A stretch of 64,000 bases of DNA from Microbacterium forte (GTDB lineage: Bacteria > Actinomycetota > Actinomycetes > Actinomycetales > Microbacteriaceae), in assembly GCF_031885415.1 (NCBI RefSeq), contig NZ_CP116871.1, forward strand, positions 124,001 to 188,000, given 5' to 3'. Below, piece after piece: positions 1 through 11,401 of this stretch. Made by a program: the position numbers and the translations under genes. The notes beneath the pieces were generated by a model that did not search any database, was not told the DNA's origin, and saw only the letters and a list, made by a program, of their open reading frames with translations. How positions within the stretch are numbered: the stretch's first letter is position 1; every line of letters begins with the position of its first letter.

Positions 1-2834
1 TACACAATCTGAAGAACGTCGACATCGACATCCCACGCGACTCCCTCGTCGTGTTCACCGGCCTGTCCGGTTCGGGAAAGTCCAGTCTCGCGTTCGACAC
101 GATCTTCGCCGAAGGGCAGCGTCGCTACGTCGAGTCGCTGAGCGCATACGCGCGCCAGTTCCTCGGCCAGGTCGACCGGCCAGACGTCGACTTCATCGAG
201 GGGCTCAGCCCCGCGGTGTCGATCGATCAGAAGTCGACCAACCGCAATCCGCGGTCGACGGTCGGCACGATCACCGAGATCTACGACTACATGCGTCTGC
301 TCTGGGCGCGCATCGGCATTCCGCACTGCCCCGAGTGCGGTGAGCGCATCCAGCGACAGACCGTGCAGCAGATCGCCGACCAGCTGATGGAGCTGCCCGA
401 GCGGACGCGCTACCAGATCGTCGCGCCCATCGTCTCTCAGAAGAAGGGCGAGTTCGTCGATCTGTTCCGCGAGCTGGGTGCCAAGGGATACTCCCGCGCG
501 ATCGTCGACGGAGACCTGATCCAGCTCGCCGAGCCGCCCACGCTGAAGAAGAGCTACAAGCACGACATCGCCGTGGTCGTCGATCGTCTGGTCGCGGCCG
601 ACGACATCCTCGGTCGTGTCACCGACTCGGTCGAGACCGCACTCGGACTCGCCGGCGGCGTCGTGCAGGTGAACTTCGTCGACGAAGAGGGCGACGACGC
701 CTGGCAGTCGTTCTCCGAGAAGCTCGCGTGCCCGAACGGGCACGCGCTGTCCCTCACCGAGATCGAGCCGCGCACCTTCTCCTTCAACGCGCCGTTCGGC
801 GCATGCCCCGCCTGCTCGGGGCTCGGCACGCGCATGTCGGTGGACATCGACCTGATGCTCGGTGACGAGGAGCTCTCCATCCGCGAGGGCGCGATCGTCC
901 CCTGGACCACCCAGGGCAAGGGCCTCTTCCAGTACTACGAGCGCCTGCTCGAGGGCCTGGCCGACGACCTCAACTTCTCGCTCGACACCCCGTGGCAGGA
1001 CCTCAGGGTCGACGTGCAGGACGCGATCCTCCGCGGTGACAACTACAAGGTCACGGTCAAGTTCAAGAACCGGTACGGGCGCGAGATGCGTTACGCGTCC
1101 GGCTTCGAGGGTGTCGTCCCCTACATCGAGCGGCAGTACGCGCAGGCCGAGTCCGACACGCAGCGCTCGCGCTGGGGCGAGTACCTCCGCGAGGTGCCGT
1201 GCCCCGTGTGCGACGGCAACCGTCTCAAGCCCGAGGTGCTCGCGGTGCAGGTGCACGGTCACTCGATCGCCGAGGTGTCGCACCTGAGCCTCGCCGATGC
1301 GCGCTCGTTCATGGAGACCCTCACTCTCACCGACCGCGAGGCGCAGATCGCGGCGCAGGTGCTGCGTGAGATCCGCTTGCGACTCGACTTCCTGCTGCAG
1401 GTCGGGCTCTCGTATCTCAACCTCAGCCGCTCGGCCGGATCGCTCTCGGGCGGCGAAGCACAGCGCATCCGCCTCGCGACACAGATCGGGTCGGGCCTCA
1501 CCGGTGTGCTCTACGTGCTCGACGAGCCGTCGATCGGTCTGCACCAGCGCGACAACCGTCGACTGATCGACACCCTTCTGAAGCTCCGTGACCTCGGCAA
1601 CACGCTCATCGTCGTCGAGCACGACGAAGAGACCATCGAGTCGGCTGACTGGGTCGTCGACATCGGGCCGGGCGCGGGAGTGAACGGCGGTGAGGTGGTG
1701 CATTCCGGTTCGTACGAGGCACTCCTGAACGAGCCGGACTCGATGACGGGACAGTATCTCTCCGGTCGTCGCGAGATCCCGACCCCTGCGAAGCGCCGCA
1801 AGCTCGACAAGAAGCGGATGCTCAGCGTCGTCGGTGCTCGCGAGAACAACCTGAAGAACGTCAGCGTGAACTTCCCGCTGGGTGTTCTGACGGCGGTCAC
1901 CGGAGTGTCGGGATCGGGCAAGTCGTCGCTCGTCAACGACATCCTCTACCAGGTGCTCGCCTCGCGGCTCAACGGCGCCCGCACGGTTCCCGGAAAGCAC
2001 ACCCGAGTCTCGGGACTCGACAACCTCGACAAGGTCGTGCACGTCGACCAGGCGCCGATCGGCCGCACGCCGCGCTCGAACCCGGCCACCTACACCGGCG
2101 TCTTCGATCGCATCCGCTCGCTCTTCAGCGAGACGCCGGAGGCGAAGGTCCGCGGCTACCAGCCGGGGCGCTTCAGCTTCAACGTCAAGGGCGGCCGCTG
2201 CGAGGCGTGCTCGGGCGACGGCACGATCAAGATCGAGATGAACTTCCTGCCGGACGTCTACGTCGACTGCGAGGTCTGCCACGGCAAGCGCTACAACCGC
2301 GACACGCTGTCGGTGCACTACAAGGGCAAGAACATCGCCGAGGTCCTCGAGATGCCGATCGCCGAGGCGGCGGAGTTCTTCGAGCCCATCCAGGCGATCC
2401 ACCGTTACATGAAGACCCTCGTCGACGTGGGCCTCGGCTACGTGCGTCTCGGTCAGTCGGCGACGACACTGTCGGGCGGCGAGGCGCAGCGCGTCAAGCT
2501 CGCCACCGAGCTCCAGCGTCGCAGCAACGGCCGCAGCATCTATGTGCTCGACGAGCCGACCACGGGGTTGCACTTCGAAGACGTGCGCAAGCTCCTCGAG
2601 GTGCTGAACGGGCTCGTCGACAAGGGCAACACGGTGATCGTCATCGAGCACAACCTCGATGTGATCAAGTCCGCCGACTGGGTGATCGACCTCGGACCGG
2701 AGGGCGGTTCCGGTGGTGGTGAGATCCTGGCGACGGGCACCCCCGAGCAGATCGCGCGAGTCGAGGACAGTCACACGGGCCAGTTCCTCGCCGAGATCCT
2801 GGGTGAGGGGCGTTCTGCGCGGAAGGCCAGCTGA
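1..2834 (+). CDS. uvrA: UvrABC excinuclease ATPase subunit A (5' end outside window)
   Basis: DNA damage-recognition ATPase of nucleotide excision repair; a UvrA dimer with UvrB scans DNA and hands lesions to UvrC. The frame is open from base 3, so only about two dozen N-terminal residues appear to be missing. Both ABC modules are complete: first Walker [10 protein letters not shown] near base 60, signature LSGGEAQRI and LDEPSIGLH; second Walker [10 protein letters not shown] near base 1905, LSGGEAQRV and LDEPTTGLH. Cysteine pairs for zinc sites are visible (CPEC, CPVC, and CEAC...CEVC in the second half). The stop overlaps the uvrC start by one base (ATGA), implying co-translation with the endonuclease subunit. 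Confidence 0.98.
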   Translation, partial: HNLKNVDIDIPRDSLVVFTGLSGSGKSSLAFDTIFAEGQRRYVESLSAYARQFLGQVDRPDVDFIEGLSPAVSIDQKSTNRNPRSTVGTITEIYDYMRLLWARIGIPHCPECGERIQRQTVQQIADQLMELPERTRYQIVAPIVSQKKGEFVDLFRELGAKGYSRAIVDGDLIQLAEPPTLKKSYKHDIAVVVDRLVAADDILGRVTDSVETALGLAGGVVQVNFVDEEGDDAWQSFSEKLACPNGHALSLTEIEPRTFSFNAPFGACPACSGLGTRMSVDIDLMLGDEELSIREGAIVPWTTQGKGLFQYYERLLEGLADDLNFSLDTPWQDLRVDVQDAILRGDNYKVTVKFKNRYGREMRYASGFEGVVPYIERQYAQAESDTQRSRWGEYLREVPCPVCDGNRLKPEVLAVQVHGHSIAEVSHLSLADARSFMETLTLTDREAQIAAQVLREIRLRLDFLLQVGLSYLNLSRSAGSLSGGEAQRIRLATQIGSGLTGVLYVLDEPSIGLHQRDNRRLIDTLLKLRDLGNTLIVVEHDEETIESADWVVDIGPGAGVNGGEVVHSGSYEALLNEPDSMTGQYLSGRREIPTPAKRRKLDKKRMLSVVGARENNLKNVSVNFPLGVLTAVTGVSGSGKSSLVNDILYQVLASRLNGARTVPGKHTRVSGLDNLDKVVHVDQAPIGRTPRSNPATYTGVFDRIRSLFSETPEAKVRGYQPGRFSFNVKGGRCEACSGDGTIKIEMNFLPDVYVDCEVCHGKRYNRDTLSVHYKGKNIAEVLEMPIAEAAEFFEPIQAIHRYMKTLVDVGLGYVRLGQSATTLSGGEAQRVKLATELQRRSNGRSIYVLDEPTTGLHFEDVRKLLEVLNGLVDKGNTVIVIEHNLDVIKSADWVIDLGPEGGSGGGEILATGTPEQIARVEDSHTGQFLAEILGEGRSARKAS

Positions 2835-4750
2835 TGGCCGACGTCCTGCCGTACAAGCCGCGGGCTGGTGAGATCCCCACCAACCCCGGCGTGTACCGAT
2901 TCCGCGACGCCGATGGACGCGTGCTCTATGTCGGCAAGGCGAAGAACCTGCGTCAACGTCTGTCGAACTACTTCGCGCCGTTGCGCACGCTCCACGAGCG
3001 CACCAGACGGATGGTCACCACGGCGTCCTCCGTCGAATGGACGGTCGTCTCGACCGACGTGGACTCGTTGCAGCTCGAGTACATGTGGATCAAGGAGTTC
3101 GATCCGCCCTTCAACGTCCGCTACAAGGACGACAAGTCCTACCCGTTCATGGCCGTGACGCTGGGCGATGAGGCGCCGCGAGTGATCGTCACCCGCAACC
3201 GCAAGATCCCCGGTGCGCGCTACTTCGGTCCCTATCCGAAGGTCTGGGCGGTTCACGAGACGATCGACCTGATGGTCAAGGCGTTCCCGATCCGCACCTG
3301 CAGCGACTCCAGCTACAAGCGCGCGATGCAGACAGGGCGTCCGTGCTTTCCGGGGCAGATCGGCAAGTGCGGCGGGCCGTGCTCGATGACGGTCACCATC
3401 GAGGAGCACCGTGCGATGGTCGACGACTTCGTCGCATTCATGGCCGGAGGCGACGAGCGCTTCACCCGAGAGCTGACGAAGAGGATGCTGGCCGCCTCCG
3501 CTGCGATGGACTACGAGGCCGCCGCCAGATTCCGCGACAAGCTCACGGCGATCGAGGCGGTGCTGGGCAAGAGCGCGCTGGTCCTCGCGACCGACGAGGA
3601 TGCCGACCTGTTCGGAATCGCGGAGGACGAGCTCGCCGCAGCGGTGCAGCACTTCGTGATCCGCGGCGGACGCGTCCGAGGCGTCCGCGCGATGACGATC
3701 GAGAAGGAGATCGACATCTCGACGGCCGACCTGGTCGACCAGGTGCTGCAGCGCGCGTACGGGGATGCCCAGGACGTGCCGCGGCGAATCATCGTGCCGA
3801 CGCTGCCGGACGACGCGGCGGAGCTCGAGGTGTGGCTGCGCGAGCGGCGAGGCAAGAAGGTCGAGATCGCCGTCGCCCAGCGCGGTCAGCGCGCCGACCT
3901 CATGCGCACCGCGACACTCAACGCGCAGCAGGCGTTGATCCGCTACAAGACCCGTCGCACGAGCGACTACATCGCGCGCACGCAGGCTCTCACAGATCTT
4001 CAGGAGGCGCTGGGGATGTCGGAGGCGCCGTTGCGCATCGAGTGCTTCGACATCTCGCACCTCGGCGGCACGAACGTGGTGGCGTCGATGGTGGTCTTCG
4101 AAGACGGGCTGCCGCGAAAAGATCAGTATCGTTCGTTCAACATCGCCGAGACCACGGACGACACCGACTCGATGTACCAGGTGCTGCGACGTCGTCTCGC
4201 CTACCTCGATCGTCCCGAGGAAGCCGAAGTGCCCGCCGCAGCCGTGGGGGTCCCTGGAGAGTCGGAGGACGACCTCGACGAGGTCGTCGTCGAGGTCAAG
4301 CGCAAGCCCCGCTTCGCCTATCCGCCGCAGCTGCTGCTCGTCGATGGCGGGCAGCCGCAGGTCGAGGCGGCCGCGCGGGCACTCCGAGACGCCGGTCACA
4401 CCGAGATCGCCGTGTGCGGCATCGCCAAGAGGCTCGAGGAGATCTGGCTCCCCGGGGATGACTTCCCGGTGATCCTGCCTCGCACCAGTGAGTCGCTCTA
4501 CCTGCTCCAGCGACTGAGGGACGAAGCACACCGATTCGCGATCACGCACCAGCGCAAACGACGCAGGAACGACATCACGTCGATCCTCGCCGAGGTTCCC
4601 GGCCTCGGTGCGGCGCGGATAAAGGTCCTACTCAAGCACTTCGGATCCGTCACCGCACTGCGGTCTGCACCGCCCGAGGCGATCCAGGAGGTGCAGGGGA
4701 TCGGGCCTGTGCTCGCCGAGAACATCCATACGCATCTCTCTTCTCGCTAG
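2834..4750 (+). CDS. uvrC: UvrABC excinuclease subunit C
   Basis: Endonuclease that makes the 3' and 5' incisions during nucleotide excision repair. The 638-residue protein has the full domain order: an N-terminal GIY-YIG nuclease (GVYRFRD...[12 protein letters not shown], first ~90 residues), a UVR/UvrB-binding coiled coil ([15 protein letters not shown], ~220-240), an RNase H-like second nuclease domain ([20 protein letters not shown], ~400) and C-terminal helix-hairpin-helix repeats ([17 protein letters not shown] and [12 protein letters not shown]). Its ATG overlaps the uvrA stop. The 29 bases to rapZ contain a good ribosome site (gaaggag). Confidence 0.98.
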   Translation: MADVLPYKPRAGEIPTNPGVYRFRDADGRVLYVGKAKNLRQRLSNYFAPLRTLHERTRRMVTTASSVEWTVVSTDVDSLQLEYMWIKEFDPPFNVRYKDDKSYPFMAVTLGDEAPRVIVTRNRKIPGARYFGPYPKVWAVHETIDLMVKAFPIRTCSDSSYKRAMQTGRPCFPGQIGKCGGPCSMTVTIEEHRAMVDDFVAFMAGGDERFTRELTKRMLAASAAMDYEAAARFRDKLTAIEAVLGKSALVLATDEDADLFGIAEDELAAAVQHFVIRGGRVRGVRAMTIEKEIDISTADLVDQVLQRAYGDAQDVPRRIIVPTLPDDAAELEVWLRERRGKKVEIAVAQRGQRADLMRTATLNAQQALIRYKTRRTSDYIARTQALTDLQEALGMSEAPLRIECFDISHLGGTNVVASMVVFEDGLPRKDQYRSFNIAETTDDTDSMYQVLRRRLAYLDRPEEAEVPAAAVGVPGESEDDLDEVVVEVKRKPRFAYPPQLLLVDGGQPQVEAAARALRDAGHTEIAVCGIAKRLEEIWLPGDDFPVILPRTSESLYLLQRLRDEAHRFAITHQRKRRRNDITSILAEVPGLGAARIKVLLKHFGSVTALRSAPPEAIQEVQGIGPVLAENIHTHLSSR

Positions 4751-4753
4751 GCT
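4748..4753 (+). promoter_or_regulatory. possible -10 element before rapZ
   Basis: TAGGCT lies across the uvrC stop, 26 bases before the rapZ start. It fits the relaxed actinobacterial TANNNT -10 hexamer that recurs before several genes here. No clear -35 element is seen, so this is only a candidate. Confidence 0.35.
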
Positions 4754-4779
4754 GGGGGAGCGGGGGAGAAGGAGTAACC

Positions 4780-5652
4780 ATGACTGACGGGGACAAAGGC
4801 GAGTTCCTCATCGTCACGGGCATGTCGGGCGCTGGACGCACGACGGTCGCGAACGCACTCGAGGACCTCGGCTGGTATGTCGTGGACAACCTGCCGCCGC
4901 AGATTCTCCGTCCATTGCTGGACCTCACCGACATGGGTGGCAACGCCTTGCCCAAGGTCGCCGCCGTGGTGGATGTCCGAGGACGCAACCTCTTCGACGA
5001 TTTTCCCGGCGTGGCGCGGGCGTTGCGATCGCGCGGTTCGGTGCGCGTGCTGTTCCTGGATGCGTCCGACGACGTCCTCGTGCGTCGATTCGAGGCCGTC
5101 CGCAGGCCGCATCCGCTCCAGGGCGACGGCACCCTGCTCGACGGCATTCGCATCGAGCGCCTCCGCCTCGCGCCGATCCGCGAGTCGGCCGACCTCGTGG
5201 TCGACACCTCAGCGCTCAACATCCATCAGCTCGCCACGCAGGTGTCCGACCTGTTCTCCGAAGAGGGTGCAGCGCGGCACCGTGTGACGCTCATGAGCTT
5301 CGGGTTCAAGTACGGTCTTCCGACCGATGTCGACATCGTCGCGGACATGCGCTTCCTGCCCAATCCCTTCTGGAACGAAGAGCTCCGCGGCCTGACGGGA
5401 CAGGACGAAGCGGTGAAGAACTACGTGCTCTCTCGTGAAGGCGCCGCAGAGTTCCTCGATTCCTACACGTCGGCGCTCACCCCGGTGCTCGAGGGGTATC
5501 AGCGCGAGAACAAGAGCCACTCGACGATCGCTATCGGCTGCACAGGCGGCAAGCACCGCTCGGTCGCCATGGTGGAGGAGCTTGCTCGTCGGCTCGCGTC
5601 CGTGCCCGGAGTGGCCGTCAACGTGCGTCATCGGGACCTCGGCAGGGAATAG
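4780..5652 (+). CDS. rapZ: RapZ/YvcJ-type nucleotide-binding regulator
   Basis: P-loop protein of the RapZ (YvcJ) family, 290 residues, the usual length. In E. coli RapZ is an RNA-binding adaptor controlling amino-sugar synthesis; the actinobacterial role is less clear. The N-terminal nucleotide site reads GMSGAGRTT, with Arg where the textbook Walker A has Lys. The C-terminal half carries the family signatures [17 protein letters not shown] and the GCTGGKHRS phosphate-binding-like loop. It lies between uvrC and whiA, a conserved arrangement in Gram-positive bacteria, and has a good ribosome site (gaaggag). Confidence 0.95.
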   Translation: MTDGDKGEFLIVTGMSGAGRTTVANALEDLGWYVVDNLPPQILRPLLDLTDMGGNALPKVAAVVDVRGRNLFDDFPGVARALRSRGSVRVLFLDASDDVLVRRFEAVRRPHPLQGDGTLLDGIRIERLRLAPIRESADLVVDTSALNIHQLATQVSDLFSEEGAARHRVTLMSFGFKYGLPTDVDIVADMRFLPNPFWNEELRGLTGQDEAVKNYVLSREGAAEFLDSYTSALTPVLEGYQRENKSHSTIAIGCTGGKHRSVAMVEELARRLASVPGVAVNVRHRDLGRE

Positions 5653-5670
5653 CAGGAGCCTCCGTCAGAG

Positions 5671-5676
5671 TAGGCT
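5671..5676 (+). promoter_or_regulatory. possible -10 element before whiA
   Basis: TAGGCT occurs in the 68-base rapZ-whiA gap, 44 bases before the whiA GTG. It is the same hexamer as before rapZ and clpX. No convincing -35 is visible. Confidence 0.35.
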
Positions 5677-5720
5677 GGAGGTTTGCGCCGCGATCCGGCG
5701 CGTGAGCGTAGAGGAGTGTC

Positions 5721-6698
5721 GTGGCACTAACCACCGACGTCAAGGCTGAGCTTGTCAGCATCCGTAATGCACCCCCGACGGTGCGTGTCGCGGAGGTCAC
5801 CTCTATCCTCCGGTTCGCCGGCGGACTGCACTCCATCGCCGGGCGGGTCGCCGTCGAGGCGGAGGTGGATGCCGAGATCCTCGCGCAGCGTGTCGCGCGC
5901 GACCTCGCGGAGATCTACGGTGTTCGGCCCGAGATCGCCCAGGTGCAGTCGAGCACGGCCAACGACGGAGCGCGGTGGGCAGTGAGGGTGATCGCGTCGG
6001 GGGAGACCCTCGCACGCCAGACCGGTCTGCTCGACCAGCGCCGTCGCCCGGTCCGCGGACTTCCCAACCGTCTCACCACGGGCTCCCGCGCAGAGGTCGC
6101 CGGTCTGTGGCGCGGAGCGTTCCTCGCCGCGGGAACCCTGAGTGAACCAGGCCGCTCTGCCATGCTCGAGGTCGCCTGCCCGTCGTCTGAGGCTGCCATG
6201 GCGCTCGTCGGCGCCGCGCACCGCCTCGGAGTGGCTGCGAAAGCTCGCGAGGTGCGCGGCATGCCCCGCGTCGTCGTCCGCGAGGGCGAGGCCATCCGCA
6301 CGATCCTCAGCGAGATGGGTGCACAGAAGACCGCTGTCGCCTGGGAGGAGATGCGCCAGCGCCGCGAGGTGCGCGCGGGTGTGAACCGTCTCGTGAACTT
6401 CGATGACGCCAACCTGCGTCGTTCCGCGCAGGCCGCTGTCGCCGCCTGCGCCCGCGTGGAGCGCGCTCTCGAGATCCTCGCCGACGAGGTGCCCGACCAC
6501 CTCAAGGTCGCCGGTGAGCTGCGCCTCGCGCACCGAGACGCGAGCCTCGACGAGCTGGGTCACCACGCCGACCCGCCGATGACGAAGGATGCGGTCGCCG
6601 GCCGCATCCGCCGTCTTCTGGCCATGGCCGACAAGCGTGCGCAGCAGGAGGGCATCCCGGGCACCGAGGCCGCCGTGCCCGCCGGACTCGACGTCTGA
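5721..6698 (+). CDS. whiA: DNA-binding regulator WhiA
   Basis: Sporulation/cell-division regulator conserved in Gram-positive bacteria; in Streptomyces WhiA acts with WhiB, while in non-sporulating actinobacteria a cell-division role is likely. The 325-residue protein has the N-terminal LAGLIDADG-like fold region ([12 protein letters not shown], then [14 protein letters not shown] at ~130) and a C-terminal helix-turn-helix ([14 protein letters not shown]...[13 protein letters not shown]). The GTG start is chosen because gaggag lies seven bases upstream and the protein then begins with the typical MALT-type N-terminus. Confidence 0.96.
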   Translation: MALTTDVKAELVSIRNAPPTVRVAEVTSILRFAGGLHSIAGRVAVEAEVDAEILAQRVARDLAEIYGVRPEIAQVQSSTANDGARWAVRVIASGETLARQTGLLDQRRRPVRGLPNRLTTGSRAEVAGLWRGAFLAAGTLSEPGRSAMLEVACPSSEAAMALVGAAHRLGVAAKAREVRGMPRVVVREGEAIRTILSEMGAQKTAVAWEEMRQRREVRAGVNRLVNFDDANLRRSAQAAVAACARVERALEILADEVPDHLKVAGELRLAHRDASLDELGHHADPPMTKDAVAGRIRRLLAMADKRAQQEGIPGTEAAVPAGLDV

Positions 6699-6715
6699 GC
6701 CTGTCCATCGACATC

Positions 6716-6749
6716 AGCGAGGCGATCCCTGTCAAGGGGTCGCCTCGCT
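6716..6749 (+). terminator. terminator after whiA
   Basis: A 15-base-pair inverted repeat (agcgaggcgatccct / aggggtcgcctcgct, one G-U wobble) around a 4-base loop lies 17 bases past the whiA stop and is followed by a short T-containing run. It separates the uvrA-whiA unit from sodA. Confidence 0.8.
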
Positions 6750-6795
6750 TCGTCATATGGGGGAAGGATCAGGGTCGGCGACACGTTGTCGTCAC

Positions 6796-6801
6796 TAGGA
6801 T
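6796..6801 (+). promoter_or_regulatory. possible -10 element before sodA
   Basis: TAGGAT sits about 85 bases upstream of the sodA start and after the whiA terminator, so sodA should have its own promoter near here. A -35 match is not obvious. Confidence 0.3.
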
Positions 6802-6885
6802 GAGTTAAGTCCGCTCTACGCCGCACCTCGGCGGCGCAGAGGATCGGCAAGCGCCGCGGCGCGGCGCGGATTGGATGAAAGCGAC

Positions 6886-7512
6886 ATGGCGACCTACACG
6901 CTCCCCGACCTTCCCTACGACTTCGCAGCCCTCGAGCCGCACATCAGCGGCAAGATCATGGAGCTGCACCATGACAAGCACCACGCGACCTACGTCGCCG
7001 GCGCGAACACCGCCCTCGAGCAGCTCGCCGAGGCCCGTGACAGCGGCAACCTCGCCAACGTGAACAAGCTCGAGAAGGACCTCGCGTTCAACCTCGGCGG
7101 TCACGTCAACCACTCGATCTTCTGGACCAACCTCTCGCCGACCGGCGGCGGACAGCCCGAGGGCGAGCTCAAGGCAGCCATCGACGAGTTCTTCGGCTCG
7201 TTCGAGAAGTTCCAGGCGCACTTCACCGCGAACGCCCTCGGAATCCAGGGCTCCGGCTGGTCGGTGCTCAGCTGGGACTCGATCGGCCAGCGTCTGATCA
7301 TCCAGCAGCTGTTCGACCAGCAGTCGAACACGGCGCAGGGCACCGTGCCGCTGTTCCAGCTCGACATGTGGGAGCACGCCTTCTACCTCGACTACCTCAA
7401 CGTCAAGGCCGACTACGTCAAGGCCGCGTGGAACATCGCCAACTGGGAGAACGTCGCTCAGCGCTTCGAGGTCGCCCGCGAGAAGACGAACGGCCTGCTG
7501 GTACTGTCGTAA
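6886..7512 (+). CDS. sodA: superoxide dismutase, Fe/Mn family (Mn-type features)
   Basis: Disproportionates superoxide in the cytoplasm. The start is placed at the ATG giving MATYTLPDLPYDF, the normal family N-terminus, rather than at an in-frame TTG five codons upstream; length is 208 residues. Metal ligands are visible as the first His in HHDKHH, the His in GGHVNHSIFW, and Asp/His in LDMWEHAFYLDY. Gly in GGHVNHS and Gln in LFDQQSN are typical of Mn-preferring members, though sequence alone cannot settle the metal. It is a single-gene unit with terminators on both sides. Confidence 0.96.
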   Translation: MATYTLPDLPYDFAALEPHISGKIMELHHDKHHATYVAGANTALEQLAEARDSGNLANVNKLEKDLAFNLGGHVNHSIFWTNLSPTGGGQPEGELKAAIDEFFGSFEKFQAHFTANALGIQGSGWSVLSWDSIGQRLIIQQLFDQQSNTAQGTVPLFQLDMWEHAFYLDYLNVKADYVKAAWNIANWENVAQRFEVAREKTNGLLVLS

Positions 7513-7519
7513 TCGGGTC

Positions 7520-7551
7520 GCGTCCCGACGGGCCCAGTCTCGTCGGGACGC
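7520..7551 (+). terminator. terminator after sodA
   Basis: An 11-base-pair perfect stem (gcgtcccgacg / cgtcgggacgc) with a 10-base loop begins eight bases after the sodA stop. There is no clear T tract, so its efficiency is uncertain. Confidence 0.65.
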
Positions 7552-7627
7552 CATCTCAGCCAAAAACCCCCGCGCATCGCGTAAGCACTTTTGCTGCGCA
7601 CAGCGCACGAGAAACAGGGAGACCTGA

Positions 7628-8638
<1,011 letters not shown>

Positions 8639-8648
8639 GACACCTCCC

Positions 8649-9863
8649 ATGACTCTGCGCACCCTGGATTCACTGGGTTCGCTCGAGGGCAAGCGCGTCA
8701 TCGTCCGTTGTGATCTCAACGTCCCCCTCCGGGACGGGATCATCACGGACGATGGCCGTGTCCGCGCCTCGTTGCCTACCCTCAACGCACTGATCAACGC
8801 GGGCGCCCGCGTCATCGTGTGCTCGCACCTCGGACGCCCCGACGGTGCGCCCGACCCGCAGTACAGCCTGGGGCCGGTCGCCCAGCGACTGTCCGAGCTG
8901 CTCGGCAAGCCGGTCGCGTTCGCACGCGACACCGTAGGCGAGTCGGCCCAGGAGGCCGTGGCCTCGCTCGAGGACGGCGACATCGTCGTCATCGAGAACC
9001 TGCGGTTCAACCCGGGGGAGACCTCGAAGGACGATGCCGAGCGCGGCGCCTTCGCGGCTCAGCTCGCAGAGCTCGGTGACGTGCTCGTCTCCGATGGATT
9101 CGGCGTCGTGCATCGCAAGCAGGCGAGCGTCTACGACCTCGCCGAGCTGCTGCCCTCCGCTGCCGGTCTGCTGATCGCGACAGAGCTCGACGTGCTCGAC
9201 CGTCTCACCGAGAACCCCGAGCGCCCGTACGCGGTCGTGCTCGGCGGGTCGAAGGTGAGCGACAAGCTCGGCGTCATCTCGCACCTGCTGCCTCGCGTGG
9301 ATCGCATCCTCGTCGGCGGCGGCATGCTGTTCACCTTCCTGAAGGCGCAGGGCCACGCCGTGGCCTCCAGCCTCCTCGAAGAGGATCAGCTCGAGACGGT
9401 GCGCGGCTACATCGCCGAGGCCGAGAAGCGCGGCGTGGAGCTCGTGCTCCCGACCGACGTGGTCGTCGCCTCCTCGTTCTCGGCGGATGCCGACCACGAG
9501 GTGACGGCTGCGGACGCGATCGAGGACACGGCGTTCGGCGCTGCCGGAATCGGCCTGGACATCGGTCCCGAGACTGCGGCGCGATTCGCGGAGGTCATCC
9601 GCGAATCGAAGACGGTGTTCTGGAACGGTCCGATGGGCGTGTTCGAGTTCCCGGCGTTCGCCGGCGGCACCAAGACCGTCGCGCAGGCGCTCACCGAGGT
9701 AGACGGCCTCAGCGTCGTCGGCGGCGGTGACTCGGCCGCGGCCGTGCGTCAGCTCGGCTTCGCCGACGACCAGTTCGGTCACATCTCGACCGGCGGCGGC
9801 GCCAGCCTCGAGTTCCTCGAGGGCAAGAAACTACCCGGCCTGGAGGTGCTCGGATGGGCCTGA
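8649..9863 (+). CDS. pgk: phosphoglycerate kinase
   Basis: Transfers phosphate from 1,3-bisphosphoglycerate to ADP. At 404 residues it is of normal length. Substrate-binding [11 protein letters not shown] lies near residue 20-30, basic-patch HLGRPDG near 58, and the C-terminal nucleotide-binding motifs GPMGVFE (~325) and GGGDSAAAV (~358) are intact. It begins ten bases after gap, and its last ten bases overlap tpiA, indicating translational coupling within the glycolytic operon. Confidence 0.98.
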   Translation: MTLRTLDSLGSLEGKRVIVRCDLNVPLRDGIITDDGRVRASLPTLNALINAGARVIVCSHLGRPDGAPDPQYSLGPVAQRLSELLGKPVAFARDTVGESAQEAVASLEDGDIVVIENLRFNPGETSKDDAERGAFAAQLAELGDVLVSDGFGVVHRKQASVYDLAELLPSAAGLLIATELDVLDRLTENPERPYAVVLGGSKVSDKLGVISHLLPRVDRILVGGGMLFTFLKAQGHAVASSLLEEDQLETVRGYIAEAEKRGVELVLPTDVVVASSFSADADHEVTAADAIEDTAFGAAGIGLDIGPETAARFAEVIRESKTVFWNGPMGVFEFPAFAGGTKTVAQALTEVDGLSVVGGGDSAAAVRQLGFADDQFGHISTGGGASLEFLEGKKLPGLEVLGWA

Positions 9864-10645
9864 ACGCCCGTACCCCGCTGATCGCGGGAAACTGGAAGAT
9901 GAACCTCGACCACCTGCAGGCGGTCGCGTTCGTGCAGAAGCTGCACTGGACTCTCAAGGATGCCAAGCACGAGGACGGATCGGTCGAGGTCGCGGTTTTC
10001 CCGCCCTTCACCGACATCCGCAGCGTGCAGACGCTGATCGACGCAGACAAGATCCCGTTCGCGCTGGGTGCGCAGGACCTCTCGGCACACGACTCCGGTG
10101 CGTACACCGGTGAGGTGTCGGGAGCGTTCCTGGCGAAGCTCGACGCGAAGTACGTCATCATCGGTCACTCCGAGCGCCGCGAATACCACGCGGAGTCGGA
10201 CGACGTCGTGGCGGCCAAGACGAAGGCAGCGCTCAAGCACGGCCTCTCGCCGGTCATCTGCGTCGGCGAGACGGCCGAAGACCTGGAGAAGTTCGGCGCG
10301 AGCGCGGTTCCGGCCGGTCAGCTCGAGGTCGCTCTTCAGGGGCTCTCGAAGGATGCCGACATCGTTGTGGCGTACGAGCCCGTCTGGGCCATCGGCTCCG
10401 GACAGGCGGCCACGCCGCAGCAGGCACAGGATGTCTGTGCCGCGCTGCGCGCGGTGATCGCCAAGGTCCTCGGTGACGACGCTGCCGCGCGCACCCGGAT
10501 CCTGTACGGCGGATCGGTCAAGGCGGCCAACATCGCCAGCTTCATGCGTGAGCCCGATGTCGACGGCGCACTGGTCGGAGGCGCGAGCCTCGTGGTCGAC
10601 GAGTTCGCTGCGATCATCCGCTTCGAGAAGCACGTAGGCGTGTGA
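9854..10645 (+). CDS. tpiA: triose-phosphate isomerase
   Basis: Interconverts dihydroxyacetone phosphate and glyceraldehyde-3-phosphate. The 263-residue TIM barrel shows GNWKMN (substrate Asn/Lys), [10 protein letters not shown] (electrophilic His), [15 protein letters not shown] (catalytic Glu and flexible loop) and the phosphate-binding YGGSVKAAN. The start lies inside the end of pgk, ten bases of overlap. It ends the glycolytic operon just before a hairpin and the secG promoter. Confidence 0.98.
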   Translation: MGLNARTPLIAGNWKMNLDHLQAVAFVQKLHWTLKDAKHEDGSVEVAVFPPFTDIRSVQTLIDADKIPFALGAQDLSAHDSGAYTGEVSGAFLAKLDAKYVIIGHSERREYHAESDDVVAAKTKAALKHGLSPVICVGETAEDLEKFGASAVPAGQLEVALQGLSKDADIVVAYEPVWAIGSGQAATPQQAQDVCAALRAVIAKVLGDDAAARTRILYGGSVKAANIASFMREPDVDGALVGGASLVVDEFAAIIRFEKHVGV

Positions 10646-10649
10646 GTGT

Positions 10650-10669
10650 GGCGGGGCTCCGGCCCCGCC
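10650..10669 (+). terminator. short GC hairpin after tpiA
   Basis: ggcggggc and gccccgcc form a perfect 8-base-pair stem around TCCG, five bases after the tpiA stop. It precedes the secG promoter and has no T run, so read-through into secG is possible. Confidence 0.6.
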
Positions 10670-10675
10670 GCACCG

Positions 10676-10681
10676 TATACT
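10676..10681 (+). promoter_or_regulatory. -10 element of secG promoter
   Basis: TATACT, a near-consensus -10 hexamer, lies 46 bases before the secG start, directly after the tpiA hairpin. The place expected for the -35 falls inside that hairpin and shows no good match. Confidence 0.5.
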
Positions 10682-10726
10682 TGACCGTTACCGGGGCAAT
10701 CCTGCCCCAGCGAAAGGCTCTTCCTC

Positions 10727-10975
10727 GTGGAAATTCTCGAGTTCGTCCTGCAGGTGGTGCTGGGCATAACCAGCGTCCTGCTGACTCTCCTCATCCTCCT
10801 CCACAAGGGTCGCGGTGGCGGCCTCTCCGACATGTTCGGTGGCGGAATGACGTCGGCTGTCGGCTCGTCGGGTCTCGCTGAGCGCAATCTCAACCGCTTC
10901 ACCGTGGTCCTCGCCCTGGCGTGGTTCGTGGCGATCGTGGCGCTCGGTCTCATCACGAAGTTCGAGGTGATCTGA
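10727..10975 (+). CDS. secG: preprotein translocase subunit SecG
   Basis: Small non-essential subunit of the SecYEG channel in the cytoplasmic membrane. The 82-residue protein has two hydrophobic segments (roughly residues 3-25 and 57-77) separated by the conserved cytosolic loop KGRGGGLSDMFGGG. The GTG start follows a recognisable ribosome site (cgaaagg). Its position after tpiA is the usual actinobacterial arrangement. The stop overlaps the rbpA ATG. Confidence 0.95.
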   Translation: MEILEFVLQVVLGITSVLLTLLILLHKGRGGGLSDMFGGGMTSAVGSSGLAERNLNRFTVVLALAWFVAIVALGLITKFEVI

Positions 10976-11328
10976 TGGCTACCGGCGGCAATGCGATCCG
11001 AGGAACCCGTGTCGGTTCCGGCCCCATGGGCGAGCAGGACCACGGCTACCACGCCGACCGCATCGCGGTCTCGTACTGGGACGGCCTCGGCAACGAGACG
11101 GTCCGCTACTTCGCCGCGGGACTCCCGGAAGAGGAGATCCCCGAGACGATCGACCACCCCCAGTCAGGTCTGCCGGCCGGACGAGACAAGGCGAACCCGC
11201 CCGCACTCGCGAAGCCGGAGCCGTACAAGACCCACCTCGCGTATGTGAAGGAGCGTCGCACCGACGCAGAAGCCGTCCAGCTTCTCGAAGACGCGCTCAC
11301 CCAGCTCCGTGAGCGTCGAGGTCAGTGA
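10975..11328 (+). CDS. rbpA: RNA polymerase-binding protein RbpA
   Basis: Actinobacterial transcription factor that binds RNA polymerase and group 1/2 sigma factors and stabilises open complexes. The 117-residue protein matches the family in its N-terminal basic tail (IRGTRVGSGPMG), core (RYFAAGLPEEEIPETI), connecting basic linker and C-terminal sigma-interaction helices (VKERRTDAEAVQLLEDALTQLRERRG). The start is the ATG overlapping the secG stop. It contains no cysteine, so the zinc site described for some family members is absent, as in mycobacteria. A strong terminator follows. Confidence 0.93.
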   Translation: MATGGNAIRGTRVGSGPMGEQDHGYHADRIAVSYWDGLGNETVRYFAAGLPEEEIPETIDHPQSGLPAGRDKANPPALAKPEPYKTHLAYVKERRTDAEAVQLLEDALTQLRERRGQ

Positions 11329-11349
11329 CCTCGATCTGAACTCATGACA

Positions 11350-11380
11350 GAAGCCGCCGCGATCCGATCGCGGCGGCTTC
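11350..11380. terminator. bidirectional terminator between rbpA and the zincin-like gene
   Basis: A perfect 14-base-pair stem (gaagccgccgcgat / atcgcggcggcttc) with a 3-base loop is followed by tctcgt. It lies between two convergent genes and can serve both. Confidence 0.85.
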
Positions 11381-11401
11381 TCTCGTATCGAGCGGGCGTG
11401 C

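Noticed and set aside
2771..4549. 592-codon open frame antisense to uvrC
   Set aside because: No conserved motif or start signal; uvrC is unambiguous on the other strand.
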